Assembly (NCBI GenBank): GCA_964407695.1
Contig: CAYOWQ010000011.1
Location: 67,942 to 131,941 of the forward strand
DNA length: 64,000 nucleotides
DNA from: CAYOWQ01 sp964407695
Lineage (GTDB): Bacteria; Planctomycetota; Phycisphaerae; Phycisphaerales; SM1A02
Reading direction: 5' to 3'
In this document: piece by piece, positions 18,101 to 27,143 of the stretch
Layout: each line of letters starts with the position of its first letter
Numbering within the stretch: position 1 is the first letter of the stretch
Program-made: the position numbers and the translations under genes
The notes under the pieces: generated by a model
The model's database searches: none
What the model was told of the DNA's origin: nothing
Seen by the model: only the letters and a program-made list of their open reading frames with translations

Positions 18101-19007
18101 CCCGCACGACTGGCGCATGATTACCCGCCTTGGGCAACTCGACATTGCATCGCTCTGCAATTCGAGCCGAGTTTGTTACGGCTTCGGGAACATCGGCAAA
18201 GAGCTCCCGCATCTGCTCGGGTGATTTGACATAGAGCTCTTCGGAATATCGGAGCCGATCGGCTGAATCCTTGGTCTTCTGCATGGAGATGCAGCAGAGC
18301 GTGTCGTGAACATCCCAGTCCTCTGAACGGAGGAAGTGGGCATCGTTGTCGGCCACCAACGGCAGCTCAAGTTCCCGCGCCAGTCGGATCAGGTGGGGAT
18401 TGATGGCCTCCTGCTCCGGCACGTGGCGCTGAAGTTCCACAAAGAACCGCGGCTTGCCATCGGAATCCGGACGAAACGTTTCGAAATGCCACCGTGCCTC
18501 AGCCACGGCACGCGCATAGTGATCGGCGTCGCCCGTGCGAACCAGGTTCGTCAGGTGATACGCAATCGAGGACCCGAGGTGACCGTTGATTGAGATCACG
18601 CCATCGGCCCAGCGCGACAGCGTCTCCTTGTCCATGCGCGGCTTGTAATAGTGACCAACGAGGTACGCATCGGAAGAAAGACGCATGAGATTGCGCCAAC
18701 CCGTCAGATTCTCCGCAAGAAGCACGAGATGGAAGCCGCCGTCGGCCACGCCTGTGTGGGTTCGATCCCGCCGATCACCGGGAGCCACATACGCCTCAAT
18801 CCCAAGGATCGGCTTCACTCCCTCAGCCTTGGCCGCGTAATAGAACTCCATCGCACCGAACAGATTTCCATGGTCGGTGACCGCCACGGCCGACATCCCC
18901 AACTCCTTGACCCGCTTGGCCAAGTCGGTGAGACGGTTGCCACCGTCAAGGAGCGAGTATTCAGAATGCAGATGCAGGTGAACGAATGAGTCAGCCATGG
19001 CAAACAT
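15147..19007 (-). CDS. dnaE: DNA polymerase III alpha subunit
   Basis: 1286 residues, the replicative polymerase of the DnaE1 type. The PHP domain is at about residues 1-230 (HLHLHSEYSLLDG, VTDHGNLFGAMEF, ILGIEAYVAPG). The palm has the catalytic pair in YPDIDIDLCQDGR and the third Asp in LLKMDFLGLRTL, followed by FQFESPGMRKLL and the fingers with FRPGPMDLIP. Then come a tandem HhH region (KSHSTGYAIIAYQTAWLKTY, GVNKATIEALIKAGAFDSLH), an OB domain (VIIGGVVTSVRHMVTKRGA) and a short C-terminal tail. The alternative start ATG 18998 (MADSF) is equally likely. The TACACC 4 nt before ATG 19007 hints at a very short leader. Confidence 0.95.
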   Translation of the reverse strand: MFAMADSFVHLHLHSEYSLLDGGNRLTDLAKRVKELGMSAVAVTDHGNLFGAMEFYYAAKAEGVKPILGIEAYVAPGDRRDRTHTGVADGGFHLVLLAENLTGWRNLMRLSSDAYLVGHYYKPRMDKETLSRWADGVISINGHLGSSIAYHLTNLVRTGDADHYARAVAEARWHFETFRPDSDGKPRFFVELQRHVPEQEAINPHLIRLARELELPLVADNDAHFLRSEDWDVHDTLCCISMQKTKDSADRLRYSEELYVKSPEQMRELFADVPEAVTNSARIAERCNVELPKAGNHAPVVRVRRLTPDDAGAPSIEQFHRGSTEWFTAYCSQFELLPVDRSEGSANSDADLKQGCDEALRALAEAGLIWRYGDTGATPDIRERLDRELRILADKMISAYFLIVWDFVNWARQRGIPANARGSGVGTMVGYVLGLSNACPVKYGLLFERFTDPDRSEYPDIDIDLCQDGRADVINYVRQKYGYVAQIITFGRLKAKAAIKDVARVMGLSPTEGQRLSNLVPNELHITIDEALQKEPDLRSQYDADDRIRRVIDSAKALEDHARHAGVHAAGVVIATQPLENIVPLYRPPGSDDVVTQWDGPTCEKLGLLKMDFLGLRTLSTIELAKKLIRQTLPEVAVREAADRGRAGVQTSSANLLDPLDLDRLEFTDQRVFDLFRRGDTSGIFQFESPGMRKLLVDMKPDRLEDLIAANALFRPGPMDLIPDYCARKHHRQPVPKVHPVVDRYTEETYGIMVYQEQVMQVLHGLGGVPLRAAYTIIKAISKKKHDVINAARADFVRGAADQGVAKAKAEELFELILKFAGYGFNKSHSTGYAIIAYQTAWLKTYFPNQYMAAVLTYESQARKVEDWAPYLEDCRRTVFPDHSGASPHVGLKVEPPDINLSEAAFSVVFEPDEQRDALHGHIRFGLGAIKGTGDSAVHAILGERRERGAYESIFDFADRVDLRGVNKATIEALIKAGAFDSLHGVDQRAALVASIDDIISAGQQAARDRDAGQMNFFGTFAESAPATKVAPRLRSEPAWDHLARLAAEKDALGFHISGHPLDRYRDLVREFCNADPTTLSSQRDGGTVIIGGVVTSVRHMVTKRGASAGSKMARVVLDGGQGVIEGVAFAESFARNGHLLIEDAMVIVVGSPDRNSSEPGVIIEQVYAMETAPLYLAQAIEIHVDASSDDEPLAQLLQMAVGMLRQSSGLATLPGAREVDVFVHLSTHQHRVTLRPERLRAVPDRMLLTRLRELFGEGSVQVRGGFIPTIERRRSFTPRAVPIGA

Positions 19008-19156
19008 CCCAGGTGTACCAGATGTGGTAGTTCACGGCGATCCTGCGTTGTCGAGGCCCAATAGATAGCGGTGAGAGACGGAACGGTTGATTTGATTGTA
19101 TTCGCGCCCACCAATTCCCCCAGAGAAGTGACAGACTTCCCACCGTACCCTGCACC

Positions 19157-19432
19157 ATGAGATCCAGATTGACCGCTTCGCCGAAGTCCACTGTCGTCAA
19201 TGGAGGCCGATTTCAGGGGACTCTTGGGGCGAGGATCCTGACGTTGGCGTTGGCTGTCGTGGCAGTTCCAATCGTGATTCTGACCGCGGTTGCATCTGCG
19301 GCCGTTCTGGCGGGGATCGGCGCTGTCCTGCTCCTCGGGGGGTTGGTGGGGGTTTCGCTGCGCCGGCGAAGAGAACTTCGCTCGATGGAGGGCGGACGCG
19401 AAAACGTCCGTGTCATCCGAAATCCCCGGTAA
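19157..19432 (+). CDS. small membrane protein, unknown
   Basis: 91 residues with two adjoining hydrophobic segments (ILTLALAVVAVPIVILTAVA and AVLAGIGAVLLLGGLVGVSL), then a basic RRRRELRS stretch and the tail GRENVRVIRNP, which I recall from small planctomycete proteins. It is divergent from dnaE and convergent with the pseudopilin gene. No function can be named. Confidence 0.5.
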   Translation: MRSRLTASPKSTVVNGGRFQGTLGARILTLALAVVAVPIVILTAVASAAVLAGIGAVLLLGGLVGVSLRRRRELRSMEGGRENVRVIRNPR

Positions 19433-19448
19433 ATATCCTGATTCGGAC

Positions 19449-19988
19449 TCAGTTTGTGGTGTCTGCGAGCGAGCCCGCTTGGCCGTTATTGGCGGCGTTG
19501 AAGGCGTCGAGGGTCTCGCCGTCGGAATCCTGAGCGGGCACCATGACACAAAAGGCGCCGTTGGTCCGGTTGTACCAGGCGTTGGCTGCCGATGCATCCA
19601 GGGGATCGAAGGTCTTTCCTGCCGGATAAATGGCGTCGACGTCACCGTCAACGACATCAATCACCATTGGTTTGCCGGTCCACGTATGCTCAGGCAGAAC
19701 GCTGCCGCGAAACCAAGCCGCATCAATATCTTCGGGATAGCCGCTGGCAACCACATCGACGTCTCCAGCCTGCTTGTGGTACTGGACCATCTGCCGCACA
19801 TACCGGGTGGTTGAGGCCATGATGGTCTCGCGCGCCAATCGGTCGCTCTGAAGGAAGCGCGGAATGACCATGCTTGCCAGGATCCCGAGGATCACGATGA
19901 CAATCATGATCTCGATCATGGTGAATCCATGGCGTCGGCGGGTTGCAGTGGGATTGGCGCGAAGACTTCGCCACATGATCTGCAGCAT
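19449..19988 (-). CDS. type II/IV pseudopilin-like protein
   Basis: 179 residues. A prepilin peptidase signal RRHGFTMIEIMIVIVILG (Gly before Phe, Glu at +5) with its N-terminal hydrophobic helix, then a GspG-like globular part (VQYHKQAGDVDVVASGY, PEHTWTGKPMVIDVV, FCVMVPAQDSDGETLDAFN). It is exported and assembled into a pseudopilus or pilus-like filament. ATG 19976 is an alternative start; neither has a clear ribosome-binding site. Two more such genes lie within 3 kb on the other strand. Confidence 0.8.
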   Translation of the reverse strand: MLQIMWRSLRANPTATRRRHGFTMIEIMIVIVILGILASMVIPRFLQSDRLARETIMASTTRYVRQMVQYHKQAGDVDVVASGYPEDIDAAWFRGSVLPEHTWTGKPMVIDVVDGDVDAIYPAGKTFDPLDASAANAWYNRTNGAFCVMVPAQDSDGETLDAFNAANNGQAGSLADTTN

Positions 19989-20083
19989 CGAACAAGTTCG
20001 TGACGATGTTGAACCTCAGTTGGCCCCCAGCCGTCTGGAATGTCCGTTTGTGTGACTTGGGTGGATTTCCCCAGGAATCAACT

Positions 20084-20542
20084 ATGGTCCGAGAACCTCA
20101 TCGTGATGGCGCTCCCTGCATTCTGATTGTGGTCGGGGCGCATCCCCAGGCCGAACGACACGATCGGCCACTGGCCTACAGCCTCAAGGAGAAGATCTGC
20201 AAGCAGTTGGACTCTGCCGGCTGTTCCGAGCCGGAGGTCATGGTCTGCAGCGATTTGTGGTATCTCAACCATGAAGACCTCTTTCGTTGCCCTGTCGTTG
20301 CCATCGGCAATCCGTCGGTCAACGCCGCGTCCGCTTACTTGACTCGGCGGCTGCCTCCGACGCTGACGATCGACGGAAGCCTGCAGATCCAGTTCGATGG
20401 CAGCTTGGGCTATCCGAGGGCGTCTGCATGGGGAATGTCGCATGCTGAGACCAATCGGGCGGTCGATCGCCTCTGGGAAAAGCATGGCGAAGAGTTCATT
20501 GCGGGCATCGCCGGGCTGCTCGCTGATCTATCCAACCTCTGA
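20084..20542 (+). CDS. conserved hypothetical protein
   Basis: 152 residues, no signal or membrane segment. It begins with a strand-rich CILIVVGAHPQAERHDRP, followed by a helix and EVMVCSDLWYLNHED, PVVAIGNPSVNAASAYL and an amphipathic C-terminal helix. The frame is open from 20000, but ATG 20084 has AGGA 9 nt before it and the conserved-looking part begins there. The nucleotide-binding-like alternation of strands and helices is suggestive only; no motif proves an enzyme class. Confidence 0.6.
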   Translation: MVREPHRDGAPCILIVVGAHPQAERHDRPLAYSLKEKICKQLDSAGCSEPEVMVCSDLWYLNHEDLFRCPVVAIGNPSVNAASAYLTRRLPPTLTIDGSLQIQFDGSLGYPRASAWGMSHAETNRAVDRLWEKHGEEFIAGIAGLLADLSNL

Positions 20543-20680
20543 AATATCAGGAATTTACACCTCAGGGTGTGGAAATCGTGACGGAATCTGCTACCGTTGT
20601 CTGAGCGGATGAGCGTGACGGGAGCATTCCCCGTTTTCGCCGACGTTGCCGTGCCCCGACGACAACCTTGAGGATCCGCC

Positions 20681-21676
20681 ATGCCGGTTCATCTCGAACG
20701 CAAAAGTCCAGATATCTCAGCCCCCCGCCGAGCGTTTTCGCTCACCGAGCTCCTTGTGGTGATCGGAATCATTGTGCTCCTGGTCGGCATCCTGCTGCCG
20801 GTTTTGGCGCAGGCACAGCGAACCGCCAAGAGAACAGAGACCATCTCAACGATGGAAGGATTCTCGAAAGCCTGCGATCTGTTTTACTCAGAGTTTCACT
20901 TTTATCCAGGTCTGATTCCGTCCAACATCCTTGAGCAGTTTCCCGTCATTACAAGCACGGAGAATGCGCTGCTGCATCTGATGGGTGGTGGTGTTCGACG
21001 CGATGACTATTCGACCAGTTCGCAGGGTGAGACCCTGTGGAATGACCTCTTTCCGGCTCCGGACTGGAAGGAGATTACATTCGGCGCGAGTCCAAACATC
21101 TATCGGGTGAAGATCAACGTCAACAAGATTGGAAATGGACCGCTGATCGGCGGCAAGACCTACGAGCCATTCTTCACCCCGCGTGCAGACCAATTTGGAT
21201 TTGCCCAAGGGCAGGTTGTGTCGTCAGGCGGTCTGGAACTGCCCGATCTCCTGGATGCCTGGGGGCAACCCATCATCTTCGCCAAATCGATGCGGGATGT
21301 CGGTGTCCTTGTGGGTTCGCCGACCGCTTCTCAATTCTCCCGAGCTGGAATCTCGGCCTACACCGAGTCTCAGGGACTTGGCGATCTGGCAAAGAGTCAG
21401 GTCGACAGCATTCTCAACTCGTCGGCCGGAAACACCGCCCAACTCAACACCATCTTCGCTCAGATCATTCGCAACGAGGCGACAGGCGCTGCCGACCAGC
21501 CCCAAACGGCCTCTCCCAAGGGAGCCTATGTGTTGATTTCGGCCGGGCCTGATGGAATCTTCTTCTCGAAATATGACGGACCCGGAGATCTGCAGACGCC
21601 CGTCACCGACATCGTGTCGCTCGGACCGAAGGTGGTGGCTGACTACGACGACATCCGCATCTTTGGAGGTGGATGA
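20681..21676 (+). CDS. pseudopilin-like protein with large C-terminal domain
   Basis: 331 residues. Signal PRRAFSLTELLVVIGIIVLL is a prepilin-type cleavage motif, although Ala-Phe replaces Gly-Phe at the cut. The rest is extracytoplasmic, with conserved patches SKACDLFYSEFHFYPG, TYEPFFTPRADQFGF and AYVLISAGPDGIFFSKYDGP; the last is the calcium-loop-like end seen in GspG-type proteins. ATG 20681 has GAGG about 8 nt upstream. It is followed after 3 nt by another pseudopilin gene, so the two form an operon. Confidence 0.8.
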   Translation: MPVHLERKSPDISAPRRAFSLTELLVVIGIIVLLVGILLPVLAQAQRTAKRTETISTMEGFSKACDLFYSEFHFYPGLIPSNILEQFPVITSTENALLHLMGGGVRRDDYSTSSQGETLWNDLFPAPDWKEITFGASPNIYRVKINVNKIGNGPLIGGKTYEPFFTPRADQFGFAQGQVVSSGGLELPDLLDAWGQPIIFAKSMRDVGVLVGSPTASQFSRAGISAYTESQGLGDLAKSQVDSILNSSAGNTAQLNTIFAQIIRNEATGAADQPQTASPKGAYVLISAGPDGIFFSKYDGPGDLQTPVTDIVSLGPKVVADYDDIRIFGGG

Positions 21677-21679
21677 CGC

Positions 21680-22561
21680 ATGAAACGAGCCTCGTTACCC
21701 GGTCGCGGCTTCACGCTCGTCGAACTTCTCGCCGTGGTATCAATCATCCTGGTGATCGTTGCGCTGGTGTTGGTCGCCATGCGAGCGGTAGCGAATTCAG
21801 CCAGACAAACAGATTCCATGAATTCGGTACGTCAGCTCGCGGTGGCCCATTCCAACTACTCCATCGATCACGATGGCGTAATCATCCCGGGGTTCTTGAA
21901 CACCACCAAGCTCAATGATCTGGACATCGATGCCAATGCCCCAAGCGGAGTCAAGGTTTCGGCCGCTGCAGCGCGCACGTGGGTCTGGCGGCTCTCTCCC
22001 TATTTCAGCGACGGTTGGGAGATGCTCTATCGCGACTTTCGGGATTCGAGCATGGTGGAGAAACTCAATCAGCAGTTGCTCGCCTCGGACGCCCTCCCCA
22101 TCTCCACCGGACCGGCATTCGGACTCAATACAATCTTCATTGGCGGCGACAGCGATCGCGGCGGTGATGATGTGACCGATCGTTCTCCATGGGGGTCCTT
22201 GGCCAGCGAAACCATCGCCGCCACCCGGGTGAGTCGAGTCAAGCGCCCGTCCCAACTCATCCTGTTCACGGCCTCGACCGATGCGAATGCCGTGACGGCC
22301 AATGCGCCTCAAATCGGCGAATATGAAGCTCGGGCGCCATTCCTCGTGGATCCGCAATGGTCACTCGGTGCGAGCAACACGATGGTGCAGGAAACCACGC
22401 TGGAAACGCCCGCAGGACTGCCTATTGCGCGATTCGGCGATCAGAATCTGCCGCTTTCCTACATGGACGGAAGCTCCGGAATCGTTCCGCTCTCGTCAAT
22501 TTCGGTGGATATGCGCATGTGGGCCCCGTTCGCCGAGTTCGCCGACTACCGCGTTCCCTGA
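21680..22561 (+). CDS. prepilin-type protein of planctomycete H-x-DG style
   Basis: 293 residues. The prepilin motif GRGFTLVELLAVVSIILV is followed by a helix rich in Ala/Arg (MRAVANSARQTDSMNSVRQL) and a secreted domain that ends in PLSYMDGSSGIVPLSSI, the DG segment typical of the planctomycete prepilin family. It probably forms the surface filament together with the preceding gene. The start lies 3 nt after its neighbour's stop. Confidence 0.8.
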   Translation: MKRASLPGRGFTLVELLAVVSIILVIVALVLVAMRAVANSARQTDSMNSVRQLAVAHSNYSIDHDGVIIPGFLNTTKLNDLDIDANAPSGVKVSAAAARTWVWRLSPYFSDGWEMLYRDFRDSSMVEKLNQQLLASDALPISTGPAFGLNTIFIGGDSDRGGDDVTDRSPWGSLASETIAATRVSRVKRPSQLILFTASTDANAVTANAPQIGEYEARAPFLVDPQWSLGASNTMVQETTLETPAGLPIARFGDQNLPLSYMDGSSGIVPLSSISVDMRMWAPFAEFADYRVP

Positions 22562-22655
22562 GCGAGCACTTATCAGACGGAGAAGGTTGTGAACGTCGGC
22601 TCATTGCCCGGCGGGTCATACCCGATACACTCTTCGCTCCATCTGTTTGGGCCCG

Positions 22656-23561
22656 ATGCACTACAACCTCAATCATCTTCAAACACTCGAAGCCGAGTCC
22701 GTTCACATCATGCGAGAAGTGGCCGCCGAATTCGAGCGCCCGGTCTTGCTCTTTTCCGGCGGCAAGGATTCGATCGTGATGCTGCGAATCGCCGAGAAGG
22801 CGTTCCGGCCGGCGAAGTTTCCCTTTCCCCTTCTTCACATTGACACCGGCCACAACTTTCCGGAAGCCATCGACTATCGAGACCGTCGCGTTGCCGAACT
22901 CGGAGAACGGCTCATCGTTCGAAAGGTTGAGGATTCGATCCGGAACGGCCGCGTGGCTGAGGAGCGGGGGCCCAATGCCAGTCGCAACCGTTTGCAGACC
23001 GTTACGCTGCTCGATTCCATGACTGAATTCGAGTTCAATGCGGCGTTTGGCGGCGCTCGCCGAGATGAAGAGAAGGCCCGGGCCAAAGAACGTGTCTTCA
23101 GCTTCCGCGATGAGTTCGGCCAATGGGATCCCAAGAATCAGCGACCGGAACTCTGGACCCTCTACAACGGCCGCGTGCGAAAGGGTGAACACATGCGTGT
23201 CTTCCCCCTGTCCAACTGGACCGAGATGGACGTGTGGCTCTACATCGCGCGCGAACAACTGGAGATTCCGTCCATCTACTTCTCGCACCGCCGCGAGGTG
23301 TTCCGTCGCAACGGCATGTGGATGCCGACAAGCGAGTTTGTGAAGCGGCTGCCCCAGGAAGTGGTCGAGACTCGCACCGTTCGTTTTCGTACGGTTGGCG
23401 ATATGACATGTACCGCGGCCGTTGAATCACCGGCCGCCTCGCTGGAAGACATCATCGCCGAGGTTGCAGCGGCTCGTGTGACCGAGCGCGGCGCTACCCG
23501 AGCTGACGACAAGTTTTCAGAGGCGGCCATGGAGGATCGCAAGAAGGAAGGCTATTTCTGA
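22656..23561 (+). CDS. cysD: sulfate adenylyltransferase subunit 2
   Basis: 301 residues, full length. With CysN it makes adenosine 5'-phosphosulfate, the first step of sulfate assimilation. It has the PP-loop LLFSGGKDSIVML, HIDTGHNFPEAI, the AFGGARRDEEKARAKERVFS block and SNWTEMDVWLYI. ATG 22656 is preferred to the in-frame TTG 22647; neither has a ribosome-binding site. cysN follows after 10 nt. No cysC (APS kinase) is next to them. Confidence 0.95.
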   Translation: MHYNLNHLQTLEAESVHIMREVAAEFERPVLLFSGGKDSIVMLRIAEKAFRPAKFPFPLLHIDTGHNFPEAIDYRDRRVAELGERLIVRKVEDSIRNGRVAEERGPNASRNRLQTVTLLDSMTEFEFNAAFGGARRDEEKARAKERVFSFRDEFGQWDPKNQRPELWTLYNGRVRKGEHMRVFPLSNWTEMDVWLYIAREQLEIPSIYFSHRREVFRRNGMWMPTSEFVKRLPQEVVETRTVRFRTVGDMTCTAAVESPAASLEDIIAEVAAARVTERGATRADDKFSEAAMEDRKKEGYF

Positions 23562-23571
23562 CGGAACCGCC

Positions 23572-24870
23572 ATGCTGAGTTCGCCACCTCGATTCAATAC
23601 TGACGCGTATCTGGGCATGGATCTGCTTCGATTCATGACCTGTGGTTCCGTGGATGACGGAAAGAGCACGCTGATTGGCCGATTGCTCTTCGACACCAAG
23701 ACCATCTTTGAAGATCAGCTCGAGGCCGTGGAGCGATCCAGCAAGGCTCGAGGGGATGAACACGTCAACCTGGCCCTAGTGACCGACGGCCTTCGTGCGG
23801 AGCGTGAGCAAGGGATCACAATCGACGTCGCCTACCGATACTTCGCAACGCCCAAGCGAAAATTCATCATTGCCGACACCCCGGGCCACACCCAGTACAC
23901 GCGCAACATGGTGACGGGCGCCAGTACTGCCAATCTCGCCATCATTCTGATTGATGCCCGAAAGGGTGTCATCGAGCAGACTCGTCGACATTCGTTCATC
24001 GCGTCATTGCTTCGAATACCACACATGGTTGTCGCGGTCAACAAGATGGATCTTGTTGATTGGGATGAAGGTGTCTACGAGTCAATCTGTCGCGATTTTC
24101 GTGAGTTCGCAGCCAAGCTCGAAGTGGCCGACATCACGTTCATTCCCATCAGTGCCATCAACGGCGACAACATCGTCGATCGATCTGAAAGATCTCCGTG
24201 GTATCAGGGGCCGCCGCTGCTTCACCACCTGGAGCATGTGCACATCGCCTCGGACCGGAATCTCATTGATTGCCGATTCCCCGTGCAATGGATTATTCGA
24301 CCCCAGAGCGACGAGCATCACGACTACCGCGGGTATGCGGGTTCAGTAGCCGCAGGTGTCTTTCGAGTCGGCGATCCGGTGATCGCGCTGCCTTCGGGAT
24401 TCACATCGAAGATCAAATCCATCGAGACGCACGATGGTGCGGTCGACGAGGCGTTCCCGCCGATGGCAGTTTCAATCCTTCTTGAGGATGAGATTGACAT
24501 CAGCCGCGGCGACATGATCTGCCGCCCAAACAATCGGCCCACAACCGGTCAGGATGTCGATGCGATGATCTGCTGGATGTCGACCGAGCCGATGTCGCTG
24601 CAGCGGAAGTATTTCATCAAGCACACGACCCGAACCGTCCGCGCCGTCATGAAACAGGTGCATTACCGCCTGAACATCAACACGCTTCATCGCGAGGAGG
24701 GGATCGCGGAGCTGGGGCTGAATGAAATCGGTCGCGTGAGTCTTCGGACCCAGATGCCGGTGTTTTTTGACGAATATCGACGGTGTCGACAGACCGGAAG
24801 CTTCATCGTGATCGACGAAGCGACCAATAACACGGTCGGCGTCGGGATGATCAACGGTCCGGCCGAGTAG
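23572..24870 (+). CDS. cysN: sulfate adenylyltransferase subunit 1 (GTPase)
   Basis: 432 residues without the APS-kinase fusion of CysNC. It is an EF-Tu-like GTPase that drives APS synthesis by CysD. The P-loop is GSVDDGKST; further motifs are EQGITIDVAYRYF, DTPGHTQYTRNM, NKMDLVDWD and the final SAINGDN. Two beta-barrel domains follow. It forms the cysDN operon. Confidence 0.95.
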   Translation: MLSSPPRFNTDAYLGMDLLRFMTCGSVDDGKSTLIGRLLFDTKTIFEDQLEAVERSSKARGDEHVNLALVTDGLRAEREQGITIDVAYRYFATPKRKFIIADTPGHTQYTRNMVTGASTANLAIILIDARKGVIEQTRRHSFIASLLRIPHMVVAVNKMDLVDWDEGVYESICRDFREFAAKLEVADITFIPISAINGDNIVDRSERSPWYQGPPLLHHLEHVHIASDRNLIDCRFPVQWIIRPQSDEHHDYRGYAGSVAAGVFRVGDPVIALPSGFTSKIKSIETHDGAVDEAFPPMAVSILLEDEIDISRGDMICRPNNRPTTGQDVDAMICWMSTEPMSLQRKYFIKHTTRTVRAVMKQVHYRLNINTLHREEGIAELGLNEIGRVSLRTQMPVFFDEYRRCRQTGSFIVIDEATNNTVGVGMINGPAE

Positions 24871-24956
24871 TTCTGCCCACAATTTGACTCAAGCACGGGG
24901 AGACTTGGTCCGATTATTCACGAGAAGGACCACCGCCGACGTGGTACGTCTCGTCC

Positions 24957-25937
24957 ATGATTTCAGAGACTTCAGGTCAGGTCGAACTCGTGCCTCCCGT
25001 CAATGGGAACGGCGTGACTGCGCCGTCCGTAGTCCGGGAACTTGAACGCGCTCTTGATTCATATGCCCAGCGCGGCATGTGGTCGGCGTTCGGACGGCTC
25101 GCGGAGACCATCACACCGTTGGCCGCGCAGCATCCAGGCCTGACCGAACGGATCGCCAGGTTTCGACTGATGCGGGAGAATGCTCCCGGGGCATTGCAAC
25201 TCATCGATTCTCTCAACGGCCATCGCGGCGGCCTCACCAGCTCGTTGGTCCTCTTGCGAGCGGTGGCGTTACTTCTGTGTGAACGACCGGTCGAGGCGCA
25301 CGACATGCTCCACCATGAGGCACATCCTGAATTCGCAGGTGTTGGAGCCAATGAGATTCTGGCATGCCTGTCGTGGGACCTGCTTGGCGAGCCTGTGGCT
25401 GATGTCTCCGACCGGGCGAAGCGATTGAATTCAATGCGCGCCCAGATGCTGAATATCGCCGGAGCCATCGGGATTGGACATCAGTTTGAGAACGCCCTCC
25501 GAGAGGCGGAGGCACTTGCATCGATGACTCTCTCCGGAATCGGAATGACCGAATTGGACATCTTCTGCATGACCTGCGGCGTCAACATGCAATCGAAAGA
25601 CCTCGCGTCGGTGATCCAGCGCCTCGGGGCAGAATTGGTTGAAGCTGAACACGTCATTCCCATTCTGGGAGAGGCACATGCCGACTCTCCCGACGCCTCT
25701 CTGACACGTATTCTGGCTGAGGCGATTCAATCTCGAATCGATGAGGTCGAGGATTCGGCCTCGGCGGCTGTGGCCTCCGCAAGGATGTTCATGGCGCTCG
25801 GCGATTGCATCAATGCGTGGAAGGTTGTCGAGCGGGGTCTTGAGTTGAATCCGCTGTCAGCCCCGCTGGCTCTGCTTCGTCAATCCATTCAGACGACCCA
25901 CGGCTCGGGTGCCATGGGCGAGGAGGAGGCGGCATGA
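24957..25937 (+). CDS. alpha-helical repeat protein, unknown
   Basis: 326 residues with no signal peptide. It is predicted helical and repeat-like (ERALDSYAQRGMWSAFGRLA, FENALREAEALASM, ASARMFMALGDCINAWKVVE) and resembles TPR/SEL-type scaffolds but with no clean TPR consensus. The start has TACGTC 6 nt before the ATG, so it may be leaderless. Its stop overlaps the next TPR gene as ATGA and both are probably one functional unit. Role unknown. Confidence 0.6.
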   Translation: MISETSGQVELVPPVNGNGVTAPSVVRELERALDSYAQRGMWSAFGRLAETITPLAAQHPGLTERIARFRLMRENAPGALQLIDSLNGHRGGLTSSLVLLRAVALLLCERPVEAHDMLHHEAHPEFAGVGANEILACLSWDLLGEPVADVSDRAKRLNSMRAQMLNIAGAIGIGHQFENALREAEALASMTLSGIGMTELDIFCMTCGVNMQSKDLASVIQRLGAELVEAEHVIPILGEAHADSPDASLTRILAEAIQSRIDEVEDSASAAVASARMFMALGDCINAWKVVERGLELNPLSAPLALLRQSIQTTHGSGAMGEEEAA

Positions 25938-27088
25938 TTGTCGCCGATCGGGCCGCTGCAGCCGCCATGTTGCGCACCGTCCGGCAGTCGCCGGTCGCGA
26001 GTCATCTTGAAGAGATTGAATGGTTGCGCTGCATGCTGCCGGATTCACGCCCATTGATTCGACTGCATATCGATGCGTTGCTCGAGTCCGGTCAGTACAC
26101 CGAGGCTGAGGCGTTGTTGTCGCTGGCCCTCCTGCAACGCCCATTGGATCGATCTCTCTCAATTCGGCGGGTCAGAGTGCTGATGCATTCGGGCCGGTGC
26201 GATAAGGCCGCGAGAGAAGTTGACAACCTGGTCAGGGCAAACCCCGATGATGCCGCGACGTGGCGAACAGCGGCGGAGTGGGCCCTGCGTGCCGGCCGCA
26301 AAGCCTACGCGCTCGAATGTGCGTCGATGGCGCTTGCGCTACGACCCAACGCCAATCACCTGACGCTTTTTGCATCGGCGATGAGAGCCAACGGACACTC
26401 TCTGAAGGCGGCTCGCCTGATTGAATCGGACCCCAGGGTCGGGCTCGCCGAACGAGCGGAATTCATGGAATCGGCGGGACGAATCGTTGACGCCCTTGAT
26501 CTGGTGGAGGCATCCATCGAAAGAGATCCGGAGGCGATTGCTCCGAGAATGCACCGGGTGGGCCTGCTGGAACGACTCGGGCGCCGGGGCCGACTCTCCC
26601 GGCTTGTTTGCGAGGAACTCGGGCGAAGTCCAGAGCTTGATTTGAGACTAAGCGTTTCACTTCTCGGCCTGGGGCGATTCACTGAAGGCATCAGGCTCGC
26701 ATTCAGGCAGCGCCACGAGGCAGGGTTATGGCGACGTTGCATGGCGGTGATCGCAATTGGTGCCATGTACGCCGGACGCATGCGATTGGCCCATCGTGCA
26801 GCGAAGAAGTGTGAGGGTCTCGCCTTTGACCATCCGGAGTGGTACTCATTGATCTGGAGGCGGGGGCTGCTGGGCCGAGTGGTGCAGGATCAGATGGACT
26901 TTCTGCGAGCGGGACGCGATCCCTCACGAATGCTTCTGCCTGCAGTGGTTGCCGACGCCGTTGGTGTGCTGCGCGGGCGCAATATGGATCATGGCGAGTT
27001 GGAGGCATGGAGGGAACGATTCTCCAGCGTCGAAACCTGGCTCGGTGATTTCGAATTCACAGCGCGTGCCCGGCGCGCTGCGGCATGA
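25934..27088 (+). CDS. tetratricopeptide-repeat protein
   Basis: 384 residues, Arg- and Ala-rich, with TPR-like helix pairs at about residues 40-180 (ALLESGQYTEAEALLSLALL, RVLMHSGRCDKAAREVDNLV, WALRAGRKAYALECASMALA). The C-terminal half has further degenerate helices. It is translationally coupled to the upstream gene (ATGA). No catalytic motif is seen. A scaffold role is likely, partner unknown. Confidence 0.65.
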   Translation: MIVADRAAAAAMLRTVRQSPVASHLEEIEWLRCMLPDSRPLIRLHIDALLESGQYTEAEALLSLALLQRPLDRSLSIRRVRVLMHSGRCDKAAREVDNLVRANPDDAATWRTAAEWALRAGRKAYALECASMALALRPNANHLTLFASAMRANGHSLKAARLIESDPRVGLAERAEFMESAGRIVDALDLVEASIERDPEAIAPRMHRVGLLERLGRRGRLSRLVCEELGRSPELDLRLSVSLLGLGRFTEGIRLAFRQRHEAGLWRRCMAVIAIGAMYAGRMRLAHRAAKKCEGLAFDHPEWYSLIWRRGLLGRVVQDQMDFLRAGRDPSRMLLPAVVADAVGVLRGRNMDHGELEAWRERFSSVETWLGDFEFTARARRAAA

Positions 27089-27115
27089 AAAACCCCCAGG
27101 CAGATCGCCTGGGGG
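27088..27115 (-). terminator. intrinsic terminator of the large secreted protein
   Basis: 9-bp stem CCCCCAGGC/GCCTGGGGG with a 5-nt loop, followed on the minus strand by TTTTT. It lies 28 nt after the stop of the 27144 gene and directly beside the stop of the plus-strand TPR gene, so it may serve both. Confidence 0.85.
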
Positions 27116-27143
27116 TGAGAGTGAACTTGGTATCAATAAGCTC

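Noticed and set aside
22422..23288. 288-codon minus-strand frame.
   Set aside because: Antisense to cysD, whose motifs are clear.
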